Assembly: GCA_964522015.1 (NCBI GenBank)
Contig: CAZFST010000005.1
Coordinates: 1 to 64,000, forward strand
From: QQWI01 sp964522015
GTDB lineage: Bacteria; Bacillota; Clostridia; Peptostreptococcales; Acidaminobacteraceae
DNA length: 64,000 nt
Direction of reading: 5' to 3'
Part shown: positions 35,212-43,161 of the stretch, one piece after another
How the letters are laid out: every line of letters begins with the position of its first letter
Position numbering within the stretch: position 1 is the stretch's first letter
Translations under genes and position numbers: made by a program
The notes under the pieces: generated by a model
What the model saw: only the letters and a program-made list of their open reading frames with translations
Databases searched by the model: none
What the model was told of the DNA's origin: nothing

Positions 35212-36144
35212 TCACTCAAACATGCAAAGTTCGTGGGCATATCCCAAAGATTCTGATAATGCCGAACAATACATCTTTTTATTTTCTGCCGTTGCGAGCA
35301 CAAATGCTGCAGAGAGATAATGATTAAAGTCTTTATTGTCTAGTTTAAACATGGCGATTGCTTTTCTAAACAGCAAACCAGACAGAATATGTTGTGGCAC
35401 TGACCCATCTTGAACAGAAAGGACTTGATCACAAACGGAAATTACTTTTTCATGGTTATCAAATCGATGATAGGAGTAAGCTAAGTTGAAATAGCAGACA
35501 GCCAGCAATCGGCGATTAAGTGATGATTTATCCGGATTTTCTTCTAAAGCTGATATCAGTCGATTTAATAAACGTATTGCATCAGTGTTTTTGTTATTCC
35601 TTCTGTAGTATGTAATGAGTATTTGGCCCGCAAAGCACTCCGTTGGATAGACATACCGATCATGCAGCATCAACGTTGTATGGCTGGATAAATCAATCAA
35701 GAGTGATTCTAATACCTGAATCATCCGGTCGGAGTCTTTTGTTTTTCTTGTCTCCATATTTTTAATAGCATTTAGTAGTCCAGTAAACAGCTCCTTATTC
35801 TTCAAGCCGCTATTTGTGTTTAATTTAAAGTCTTCTTCAACCTCTAATAAAACTTGCTTAAGACCTTCAAAATCCACATTACTCATAAGCACACTGATTT
35901 CTTTCATCAGTTGATCAGAAAATACACTACGGTTACCGCGATGTTGGTTTAGTAGGGATACTAAGTTAACTTTATAAAAATGGGATAATTCCCATAGGGT
36001 TGATATCCTAGGCTCAGATACCCCTTCCTCAATTTTTCGAATGGTTTCCATGGAGACAAAGCCATACTCTTGTACGTGTTTTCTAGAAAAGCCAAGACTT
36101 TTTCTGATTTTCTTTAACGTTTGTCCATATTCTATGAATTCCAA
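35212..36144 (-). CDS. RRNPP-like regulator (XRE HTH plus TPR)
   Basis: A 310-residue cytosolic regulator: an HTH at about residues 6-60 (GQTLKKIRKSLGFSRKHVQEYG to GVSEPRISTLWELSHFY), then TPR-type helices to the end (AVCYFNLAYSYHRFDNHEKVISVCD). This is the layout of Rgg/PlcR/NprR-type peptide receptors. A TTG at 36144 is proposed as start because GGAGG lies 8 bases ahead; the ATG between them is out of frame. It is divergent from a short ORF with a signal-peptide-like N-terminus. Plain XRE-TPR regulators that bind no peptide are an alternative. Confidence 0.75.
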   Translation of the reverse strand: MEFIEYGQTLKKIRKSLGFSRKHVQEYGFVSMETIRKIEEGVSEPRISTLWELSHFYKVNLVSLLNQHRGNRSVFSDQLMKEISVLMSNVDFEGLKQVLLEVEEDFKLNTNSGLKNKELFTGLLNAIKNMETRKTKDSDRMIQVLESLLIDLSSHTTLMLHDRYVYPTECFAGQILITYYRRNNKNTDAIRLLNRLISALEENPDKSSLNRRLLAVCYFNLAYSYHRFDNHEKVISVCDQVLSVQDGSVPQHILSGLLFRKAIAMFKLDNKDFNHYLSAAFVLATAENKKMYCSALSESLGYAHELCMFE

Positions 36145-36150
36145 TTCATA
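36133..36150. promoter_or_regulatory. PlcR-box-like palindrome at the regulator start
   Basis: TATGAATTCCAATTCATA is an inverted repeat with 8-bp arms around CC. It resembles the PlcR box TATGnAnnnnTnCATA with the centre lengthened by 2 bases. It covers the proposed start codon of the regulator and lies upstream of the divergent genes. Role in autoregulation is inferred. Confidence 0.4.
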
Positions 36151-36221
36151 AACCTCCACTAATAATAGGCATTTTAATTCCAATATCTATTGTATCATCA
36201 AATTATAAGGAGGTGTTAAAT

Positions 36222-36374
36222 ATTAGAAGATTATATTCAGTTTTGTTAGCTGTGATATTAAGCCTTGTGGCATTAGCCAATGGCATGAATTCTGAGACTG
36301 CTAAATCAAGGTCCTTAGCAAGTGATGATGATATCATACCGATAATCTTTCAACAACAACAGAAGACGACTTAA
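36222..36374 (+). CDS. Possible secreted peptide precursor (or decayed secreted-protein gene)
   Basis: A 50-codon frame with an N-terminal RR, a hydrophobic stretch (LYSVLLAVILSLVALA) and a short polar tail ending SDDDIIPIIFQQQQKTT. Such export signal plus short C-terminal peptide is the form of PapR/NprX-like pheromone precursors, and it is divergent from the RRNPP-like gene. AAGGAGG is at ideal distance, but the codon there is ATT, not ATG/GTG/TTG; an in-frame GTG at 36213 overlaps the ribosome site. Against this, two frame changes after the DDD would read a longer protein-like tail (TTTEDDLK, then DELISSIREAIYKHSNF), so it may instead be a pseudogene. Confidence 0.4.
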   Translation: MRRLYSVLLAVILSLVALANGMNSETAKSRSLASDDDIIPIIFQQQQKTT

Positions 36375-36496
36375 AGATGAGTTGATTTCAAGTATTAGGG
36401 AGGCAATATATAAGCATTCCAACTTTATCAACCATAACGATTAGTGTAAATTCAATTAACTAGCAGCAAAATCCATATAAAAACAGGAGGCATCAA

Positions 36497-37252
36497 ATGA
36501 GAAAATCATTACCCTTAATACTTGCAATAACAATGCTATTCAGTATGATTCCGGCGTTTGCAAATGTAGATGAAGCAAATACAGCGAATAGTCAAGTGAT
36601 GAATATCGTTAATACAGATATTCAACATGTAAAATCCAAACAATTTAAGGGAACTATTTCAATTGATGATCCCAATGTTAAGGTAAGCGAAGTATTAACA
36701 TATGATCAAATGGTGTTGGAAATATCCAACGATACAAATTTAACAATAGACCAAGTACAAAATCAAATTTGTGATAAAGTGGAAGTAAGTCCGATTTCCT
36801 CTTTGAATCCGTATAAGATTTCAAATGACGAACAAGTACAGGCAACATACTCTCCTACATCCACTGGCACTTACAGAAATATTTCAGTCACTTTTGAAGT
36901 GGACATGTTCTATAAGCCTTCAATTAACTTCTACTGCAAAACCAGCGAAGGTGGTAGTTTTTGGGGTATTTCAAGTATTCAATATGTTGACATGAATAGA
37001 ACATATGATCCTCAATATGGTGTATCTGTTACAAAAGGTTTTGGCGGTACTGTTTATACTAATTTAGAAAATGCAGGTACAATCTACTGGATTGTTAATG
37101 GTGATTTTTTTAATAACGGAGTAACAACCATGTCATTTGGTGGTGAATTCGGCGTGAAAGAATTCGGAACAGCTAATTTTTCTATTCAGTATCAAACACA
37201 ACACTATAAGTATTGCTATGTTAATGGAAGGTACTCTGTGAGCCCTTATTAA
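36497..37252 (+). CDS. Secreted protein of unknown function
   Basis: A 251-residue protein with a clear signal peptide (MRKSLPLILAITMLFSMIPAFA, cleavage after AFA). The mature part is polar, aromatic-rich near the C-terminus (YCKTSEGGSFWGISSIQY) and probably mostly beta strand, with two or three cysteines. GGAGG precedes the ATG. No family recognised. It is followed by a small membrane protein 36 bases on and may be controlled by the RRNPP-like regulator upstream. Confidence 0.75.
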   Translation: MRKSLPLILAITMLFSMIPAFANVDEANTANSQVMNIVNTDIQHVKSKQFKGTISIDDPNVKVSEVLTYDQMVLEISNDTNLTIDQVQNQICDKVEVSPISSLNPYKISNDEQVQATYSPTSTGTYRNISVTFEVDMFYKPSINFYCKTSEGGSFWGISSIQYVDMNRTYDPQYGVSVTKGFGGTVYTNLENAGTIYWIVNGDFFNNGVTTMSFGGEFGVKEFGTANFSIQYQTQHYKYCYVNGRYSVSPY

Positions 37253-37288
37253 ACCAATTCCATTTATAAAGAAATAATGAGGATAATA

Positions 37289-37492
37289 ATGAACAGATTC
37301 CAAACTCAAATCGGTATTGGCATTGGATTTATAATCATGGCTGTACCTTTTATAATAACTGGACCTTTATTTGTAACTTCAAGAGCTGTGGGAAGTCTAT
37401 ATTTACTTGACTATGTTATAAAAAACATATCCATTCTTCTTGGATTATGGGTGGTATATGACGCTATTAAAAATAGTATGAAGAATAAGTAA
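37289..37492 (+). CDS. Small two-helix membrane protein
   Basis: A 67-residue protein with two hydrophobic helices (IGIGFIIMAVPFIITGPLFV and LLDYVIKNISILLGLWVVYDAI) and a basic tail NSMKNK. The ATG at 37289 is favoured by AGGA upstream; one 12 bases earlier is possible. It is in the same operon as the secreted protein. No family recognised. Confidence 0.6.
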   Translation: MNRFQTQIGIGIGFIIMAVPFIITGPLFVTSRAVGSLYLLDYVIKNISILLGLWVVYDAIKNSMKNK

Positions 37493-37610
37493 GGATCGCA
37501 CCAACTTAAACCTTTTAATGTAATCCATTGGTTTTAACCTTTGATTTTTAACGGTTTATGTTTTTAGTACTAACACTCACCCAAAGCATTTCTGCTTTTA
37601 TCCTTATCAT

Positions 37611-37645
37611 CCCCCCACTACGCAACGGTAGTGGGGGGTACTTAT
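37611..37645 (+). terminator. Terminator after the secreted/membrane gene pair
   Basis: CCCCCCACTAC pairs with GTAGTGGGGGG around GCAACG, then TACTTATTATTATT. It resembles the hairpin at 38564 and belongs to the same duplicated layout. Confidence 0.75.
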
Positions 37646-37688
37646 TATTATTCTTCACACGCTTAATCAAACATCATTCATGACAAAC

Positions 37689-37924
37689 ATTTATCACTCC
37701 AATAAATTAATCCCCACCAACAAAGTAAGCCACTCCGCAAGCTTTTTATTATCAGTGGCCCCCCAATGGGTGAAGAGATGGCCAAACCCGAAAGCCCTTT
37801 GATAAGAAGTAAGGGACAGAACCATACTGCTTTCTTCTTTGATAGTACCAGTCGCATATAATGATATCTTTAGGGATATTGTTAATGGCATAGCGGGCCC
37901 AGTTTTCAAAGGCTTCATACATAC
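37689..37924 (-). pseudogene. Decayed duplicate of the GH20 gene 3' end
   Basis: This 236-base stretch aligns with 38641-38959, the last third of the intact GH20 gene. It differs by scattered substitutions and one 83-base internal deletion (between GGCCAA and ACCCGAAAGCC) that breaks the frame. It has no start region of its own. A similar GC-rich terminator lies just before both copies. Confidence 0.92.
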
Positions 37925-37962
37925 AGGAGAACTAGTATATGAAAATTGAAAGGAAGGCTATC

Positions 37963-38561
37963 ATGAAAAGACTAATATTTACACTGTTAGTATTTACAAT
38001 TATAATTGCAGGTATATCGGATTTGTTAGCAACAAATTAATCTCTAATGTAGATCTAGCAGAGACCCCTGAAACTATTGAAGGATTGATTATTGAATCTC
38101 CAGTAATTCTAACTGCCAAAGTAAGCGATAAACATAAGTCTTTAAATTATAATGATGAGAAATATCATTTAACTACCATCAAAGTAAAGGATTTATATCG
38201 GGACCAGAATAATCTAATTTCAAAAAATGATGATATCATCTTATTCCAAAATGATTTTGCGGATATTGATCCTTTAGCTAAAAAGAATGAAGATCTATTG
38301 CTATTCTTGGTTAAGATTGATGTGCCCGATTATGAAAATGTATACAGAGCTATCGGTCTATACAAAGGCCTGTTCAAAGAGCAGGAATCTGCTTTCGTAA
38401 ATGAATTATTTGATAACAAGAAATCTCTAAAAATTAATAAGAAAGATTTAAAAAGTCTAATTGAAGCGAATCAGTACCTTCCTAAGCAAAACAAGTCAAA
38501 AGAAGAACTAGATCGTGAAGAACAAGCAGAAGAGCAAAATCCTCATAAGAGCACTAAATAA
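37963..38561 (+). pseudogene. Membrane-anchored protein gene with a single frameshift
   Basis: The ATG at 37963, with GGAAGG upstream, starts MKRLIFTLLVFTIIIAG, a membrane anchor or signal sequence, but hits a stop at 38038. Adding one base after 38012 joins it to the downstream open frame: YIGFVSNKLISNVDLAETPETIEG and on through ESPVILTAKVSDKH to the end at 38561. The rest is a 158-codon hydrophilic domain (TTIKVKDLYRD, DIILFQNDFADIDPL). Either a real one-base deletion or a sequencing error. Function unknown. Confidence 0.65.
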
Positions 38562-38563
38562 CG

Positions 38564-38595
38564 AACCCCCACTACTCTTCAGCAGTGGGGGTTTT
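38564..38595. terminator. Bidirectional terminator
   Basis: AACCCCCACT pairs with AGTGGGGGTT around a 10-base loop and is followed by TT. It separates the frameshifted gene from the convergent GH20 gene. Confidence 0.75.
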
Positions 38596-38645
38596 CATAT
38601 CGCTTCTCACATTCATGATTAAACAATTCTCGTGTTAAGTATTTA

Positions 38646-39764
38646 TCACTCTAATAAATCAATCCCCACTAGCAAAGTAGGCCACTCTGCAAGTTTTTTA
38701 TTGTCAGTGGCCCCCCAATGGGTGAAGAGATGGCCAAGCATACGGGGTTGATCTTTGTATTTTAATGAATCGTTGATTTGAGCCGCCATAGCTTCTGTGT
38801 CCTTAAAGCTTGCGGGCCATACCCGAAAGCCCTTTGATAAGAAATAAGGGACGGAACCATACTGCTTTCTTGTTTGATAGTGCCAGTCGCAGATAATGAT
38901 ATCTTTAGGGATATTGTTAATGGCATAGTGGGTCCAGTTTTCAGAGGCTTCATACATACCGTACTGTAGCATCGGTAGGCTACCATCTAAAAGACGGTCT
39001 CCCCACATGAACATTTCAACGTGCTTTTGGTCCACTAAAAACTCGTGGTAGTCGTTGACTGCTTTTGCAAAGAGCACACTGGGGGATTGTCCGCTACAGC
39101 GCTGACAGTGAGGCGAAGCGATAATAAACACCTCATCCATACCAACATGAAAGGCATCAGCCTTAAATGCATCAATCAATTCCCCCATCAAATCAAATAT
39201 AATTGGATTGACACCAGGATGTTGGGGACACCAACTTCTGCAGTAGATGTCCTTATTATTTGGGTACTGTCCCGGGGATTCGTCAAATTCAGGATAGACG
39301 TTAAGTAACTCATAATTGTCAGCCGCCCAAGACTGATGACCAAGGCAGTTAATCTCTGGTATAACCCGTATGCCATAGGACTTGCATGTTGTTGAGATCC
39401 GTCTGGCCATCTTTGCTGTGAGAGCCCCTTTAGAGGAGAGCTCTGGATGGGTTTCCCAATCAAAATCATACCCTACTTCAATAATTATTGTATTAATCCC
39501 CTGTGCCGCGAGTTTTGGTATGGTTGGTATCAGGGCCCTTCCCTGTTCTTCACTCCCCACAAAGGTGTGAATCCCCACCATTAGGGGGGGCTTAGCACGA
39601 AAAATAAACGACAGACCCATGAGTAGAATCAGCACACTGATGACAGTGATCCATTCAAAACCCCTTATTTGAGATATTCTCTTTAGTCCAGTGACTCCCT
39701 TTATTTGAGCTACTTCCTGCTTTGAGAGTCTCACTTTTGGTTGATGCTTAGTTTTTTTTAGCCC
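38646..39764 (-). CDS. Membrane-anchored glycoside hydrolase family 20-like protein
   Basis: A 372-residue protein with one N-terminal transmembrane helix (ITVISVLILLMGLSFIF, about 35-55) and an external barrel. GIRVIPEINCLGHQSW and FHVGMDEVF match the GH20 barrel, with the adjacent Asp-Glu pair being the catalytic acid and its helper. Probable role: beta-N-acetylhexosaminidase acting on chitin or peptidoglycan-type sugars. At this size there is no GH20b accessory domain. The ATG at 39764 follows GGAGCC; a longer frame begins with TTG. The 3' third is duplicated at 37689. Confidence 0.8.
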   Translation of the reverse strand, partial: GLKKTKHQPKVRLSKQEVAQIKGVTGLKRISQIRGFEWITVISVLILLMGLSFIFRAKPPLMVGIHTFVGSEEQGRALIPTIPKLAAQGINTIIIEVGYDFDWETHPELSSKGALTAKMARRISTTCKSYGIRVIPEINCLGHQSWAADNYELLNVYPEFDESPGQYPNNKDIYCRSWCPQHPGVNPIIFDLMGELIDAFKADAFHVGMDEVFIIASPHCQRCSGQSPSVLFAKAVNDYHEFLVDQKHVEMFMWGDRLLDGSLPMLQYGMYEASENWTHYAINNIPKDIIICDWHYQTRKQYGSVPYFLSKGFRVWPASFKDTEAMAAQINDSLKYKDQPRMLGHLFTHWGATDNKKLAEWPTLLVGIDLLE

Positions 39765-39832
39765 CATTGACGGCTCCAATCTTGGATCGGTACGCAAAAA
39801 ATTCAATTAATAGCTTGTGATTGGACTGGTTT

Positions 39833-41242
39833 TTATTTTGTCTTTTTCAATTTATACTGCAAATTCTGACGGGATAAACCCAAACTTTCGGCCACTTTTG
39901 TGACATTGCCTGCAAAATGAATCATCCTCGCCTCTATTAAGGCTTTTTCCAATGATTCCAGCTGTTCATTCAAGGTTCCAGTCGTATTTTGGGGTATGGC
40001 AGCCTGAATTATTTTGGCCTTATGATCGCTTTCTTGCTCAAACAGTTCTTGCCAGTGGGCTGCAAGGTGCTCCATATGAATCACATGTTCATCCTGAACC
40101 ATATTCATGGCAGATTCTATAAAGTTCTGAAGTTCTCTAACATTGCCCCGCCATTCAAAGCTTTTAATGAGGGTCATCACTTCTTCTGACATCATCCAAA
40201 TATTCTTGTGAAGCTTGGCATTAAAATGCCGCATAAAAAAATCCACTAAGAGGGGCAAATCCTCTGGCCGTTCTTTTAAACTTGGAATAGTGATGGCTAA
40301 GACATTGATGCGGTAATAGAGGTCTTTTCTAAAGGTTCCCTGGGCAATCAAGCTTTCTGGTGGTTGGTTGGAGGCCGCAATGATACGCACATCCACTGCA
40401 ATTTCTGACAAGCCACCCAATCTACGAACATAGCCCTCTTGTAAAACCCGAAGTAACTTGGCTTGAAGTCCAAGGCTCATGGAATTGATTTCATCCAAAA
40501 ACAAGGTGCCCCCATTGGCCTGCTCAAATAGGCCGGGCCTATCTAAGGCCCCGGTAAAGCTCCCTTTTGTGGTCCCAAAGAGTAAACTTTCTAAAAGTGT
40601 TTCTGGCATGGCTGCGCAGTTGATGGCTAAAAATGGCCGATCCCGGCGGGTGCTTTCGTAGTGAATACTTTGTGCAAATAGCTCTTTGCCTGTGCCTGTT
40701 TCACCCACTATCATCACACTGGAGCTGGTTTGTGATGCCCGTTTGGCAATTTTAATGGCACCTAAATAGAGTTTATTTTTACCAATGAGCATATCAAAGG
40801 TATAGTGTTTTTTCATGGTTTTAACATCGTCTGGTTTTAACAGCTGGGACCTGAGCGTTTGCAGCTCTTCGGAAAGGTTAGAAACGTCAGTATAGTTTTG
40901 GGCAAGTTCAATGGCACCAATCAGCTGATCACCGTCAAACAGAGGCATACTGGTATTGATGGTAGAGATTAGTTTACCCATGAGATTCAGGTACTTTTGA
41001 TTTTGTCTATTAAGGGGTTGTTTTGTTTTTAGCACGGTTAGAAGGGTTGAATTCTCCTCTTGCCATCCTTTGTAAGCATCAAGGATGTGCTTATCAAGGA
41101 CATCTTCGCCTTTCATGCCCTCAATAGATTCCATGGCACTGTTGTAAACAACAGTTATGCCATTGGCATCTACAATATGAACCCCTTCTTCAACATGGTC
41201 TAAAAGTGCTTGAAGTGCTTGAATCATTAAATTGTTCTTCAT
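39833..41242 (-). CDS. Sigma-54-dependent transcriptional activator with PAS domain
   Basis: A 469-residue enhancer-binding protein. A PAS sensor covers about 5-115 (LDHVEEGVHIVDANGITVVYNSAM). The AAA+ domain has Walker A GETGTGKELFAQSIH, the sigma-54 contact loop GSFTGA (Ser for the usual Ala) and Walker B GGTLFLDEIN. The C-terminus is a Fis-type HTH (VTKVAESLGLSRQNLQYKLKK). The ATG at 41242 follows GGAGG. It is the only activator of this class in the window, so it is the best candidate to bind the palindromes upstream of ord, 5 kb away. Confidence 0.93.
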   Translation of the reverse strand: MKNNLMIQALQALLDHVEEGVHIVDANGITVVYNSAMESIEGMKGEDVLDKHILDAYKGWQEENSTLLTVLKTKQPLNRQNQKYLNLMGKLISTINTSMPLFDGDQLIGAIELAQNYTDVSNLSEELQTLRSQLLKPDDVKTMKKHYTFDMLIGKNKLYLGAIKIAKRASQTSSSVMIVGETGTGKELFAQSIHYESTRRDRPFLAINCAAMPETLLESLLFGTTKGSFTGALDRPGLFEQANGGTLFLDEINSMSLGLQAKLLRVLQEGYVRRLGGLSEIAVDVRIIAASNQPPESLIAQGTFRKDLYYRINVLAITIPSLKERPEDLPLLVDFFMRHFNAKLHKNIWMMSEEVMTLIKSFEWRGNVRELQNFIESAMNMVQDEHVIHMEHLAAHWQELFEQESDHKAKIIQAAIPQNTTGTLNEQLESLEKALIEARMIHFAGNVTKVAESLGLSRQNLQYKLKKTK

Positions 41243-41268
41243 CCCTGCCTCCAAACCCTAATTGCAAA

Positions 41269-42537
41269 TTAACCGAATTTCTTATTGTAAAGTGCCCGAG
41301 CAGTTTCTGGAGAATCGTCACCGGTGGCATTTTTAACCGGGGCAAATTCAAGTTCTCGTTGAACCATTAGGGCTCCCATATCTTCAAAATGGGGAAAGAG
41401 GTCAAAGATAAAGCTCTCAAACTTATATCCATTAGGTGCTTCAGGAATGTTCAGAGCACCATTAGGTGCTTCAGGAATGTTCAGATCATTATTCGACCAG
41501 AATGGGATCTTTTTAGTGGCCAAATGGAATGTTAGGGGTTGATCCATATAGGCTGCAAGGGCTTCTATGGAGAGCAGATGATTGAGGATATTGCCATTTT
41601 GATAGACAAGTTCCCCATCTGCTGATCTAAGTTCTGTTGCGTCTTGAGTCATTTCAGAGTATTCTACAATAGCTGGTCTTCCGTGATCATAGCAAAGGAC
41701 CCCTACTTTTTCTTCTGGTGACGCTTTTTTCACCACTTTGCTGGCCGCTGGTTTTCCAGAGGCAATGGTATAGCCTACAAATACAGGATCTGCCATTTCC
41801 ACAATCGCATTGTCGACACCGTATAAAAATAGCCACTTAACACCCTGATCCGCCAGAGAGTCCAGTATCCCGTGGCGCTTCATGGCGATGAAACACCCAC
41901 CATTGCCATCTGGGCTAAGGGCTAGCTGCCCCATATCAGACAATAGAATCTGATTGTCAAAATTGACCGCAGGCATCATCCCCTGTTGAAAAAAGTGAAC
42001 CGCTTCTTTAGGATAATTGTAGTAGTTTTGGGCTTCAAAGTCTTGAAGGGTTTCTGTATGGTTTGTGTCGCTTGTCATCACATACCAAGGGATGACCTTG
42101 CCAGACTCTGCAACTGTTCGCATCAGAGCTTGGGCTTGGAGTGCAAAGAGAGTTTCCCCACCTGGCAGGCCAATTTTAAAGGTGCCTTTTGGGCCTTCGT
42201 GTCCTAGTCTGGAACCTTGACCACCTGCTAATAGGAGGACTGCCACTTGGCCTTTTGCAATGGCTTCGAGTCCGATTTTTCTAAAGTTGGCCCGGTCTGA
42301 ATCCGACAGGACATCAGGTTTTAAAGGGGATATATCTCTTTTGGAATGATGCTGATGGGGATTTTTCACCAGGTCTTGATAGAGTCTGTCAATCAATTGG
42401 CAGTCTAGTGTTTGGAGTTGGTTTAAAAATGCCTCTGCCAAGGGGCCACTTAGGCTATTGTAATGGTCAACTAAATGGCCTTGACCATGGTTTTTTAGGG
42501 TTTGAAATAGTGTTGTAGTGGTTTCTGACTGAGACAT
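41269..42537 (-). CDS. UDP-sugar pyrophosphorylase (UAP1/UDPGP family)
   Basis: A 422-residue cytosolic nucleotidyltransferase related to eukaryote-type UDP-N-acetylglucosamine pyrophosphorylase. The signature is VLLLAGGQGSRLGHEGPKGTFKIGLPGGETLF; MTSDTNHTETLQDF and LFLYGVDNAIVEMADPVFVGY follow. It makes a UDP-hexose or UDP-HexNAc from UTP and the sugar-1-phosphate; the sugar cannot be told. It carries a 10-residue tandem duplication (LNIPEAPNGA / LNIPEAPNGY) next to the substrate-binding PNGYKFESF motif. It lies 26 bases upstream of the activator gene in the same direction. Confidence 0.88.
   Translation of the reverse strand: MSQSETTTTLFQTLKNHGQGHLVDHYNSLSGPLAEAFLNQLQTLDCQLIDRLYQDLVKNPHQHHSKRDISPLKPDVLSDSDRANFRKIGLEAIAKGQVAVLLLAGGQGSRLGHEGPKGTFKIGLPGGETLFALQAQALMRTVAESGKVIPWYVMTSDTNHTETLQDFEAQNYYNYPKEAVHFFQQGMMPAVNFDNQILLSDMGQLALSPDGNGGCFIAMKRHGILDSLADQGVKWLFLYGVDNAIVEMADPVFVGYTIASGKPAASKVVKKASPEEKVGVLCYDHGRPAIVEYSEMTQDATELRSADGELVYQNGNILNHLLSIEALAAYMDQPLTFHLATKKIPFWSNNDLNIPEAPNGALNIPEAPNGYKFESFIFDLFPHFEDMGALMVQRELEFAPVKNATGDDSPETARALYNKKFG
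41431..41485 (-). repeat. 30-bp tandem duplication inside the pyrophosphorylase gene
   Basis: Units start at 41431 and 41461 (each ATTAGGTGCTTCAGGAATGT followed by TCAGA), identical over 25 bases. In frame, adding ten residues. Confidence 0.9.
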
Positions 42538-42720
42538 GGGCTTCTCACTTTCAATTTTTATAGTTTGATGGGTTCCCTATTAGTTTACCAAGGTCTGCTA
42601 CCTGTGTCAAACCGCCAAAGTTATCACCCTTTAATGCTTCTTATATTCTTAAGGGCTTAAGTTGAGTCACATTGGGTATATAACCGATAGTGATTGCTAT
42701 ATGCCCATTGTGAGGTACAC

Positions 42721-43131
42721 ATGAAACCCAATACACTTGATAAGAAATATATCTATTTGAGAGAAAAACAGCGGTGCTATTATTGCCAGAAAACCTTAAA
42801 GCTTGGGCAAGTCACTTTAGATCATTTTCAACCCCGTTCAAAGGGTGGTTCTTACGACTATTTCAATTTAGTGTCTTCGTGTATGCGCTGCAACCGTTTT
42901 AAACGGTCTAGTGTCCCTGATGGTGTGGATTCCCTGCACTTGGCCTTGTTTCATCAGGCTATTGCCGATGGCAAAATCATCTGCGCCGTGGCTCGGGTCA
43001 ATCGCCATCAATTTTTAGCAATGGCACAGACCGTTCATACCGTCACTTGTTCTGAAGGGGAAAGTATTGCCAGAGGCGATTGGTATGTGCTGCACATCAA
43101 GGATAATAAGGTGATTCGCATAGAAGGTTAG
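42721..43131 (+). CDS. HNH endonuclease-like protein
   Basis: A 136-residue protein with a zinc-type HNH nuclease motif: CYYCQK, TLDHFQPRSKGG, NLVSSCMRCNRFKRS (paired CxxC and the catalytic histidine). It has a C-terminal ~55 residue part not recognised. The ATG at 42721 follows GAGGT. A stand-alone gene with no partner that would show its target. Confidence 0.82.
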   Translation: MKPNTLDKKYIYLREKQRCYYCQKTLKLGQVTLDHFQPRSKGGSYDYFNLVSSCMRCNRFKRSSVPDGVDSLHLALFHQAIADGKIICAVARVNRHQFLAMAQTVHTVTCSEGESIARGDWYVLHIKDNKVIRIEG

Positions 43132-43161
43132 TCAAAATAAGCACCCAACTAGGAGGCTATG

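Noticed and set aside
34974..35327. 117-codon plus-strand ORF over the sigma-54 control region
   Set aside because: It runs through the palindromic activator sites and into the regulator gene on the other strand, and its sequence shows the palindrome twice as AKYFA. No ribosome site.
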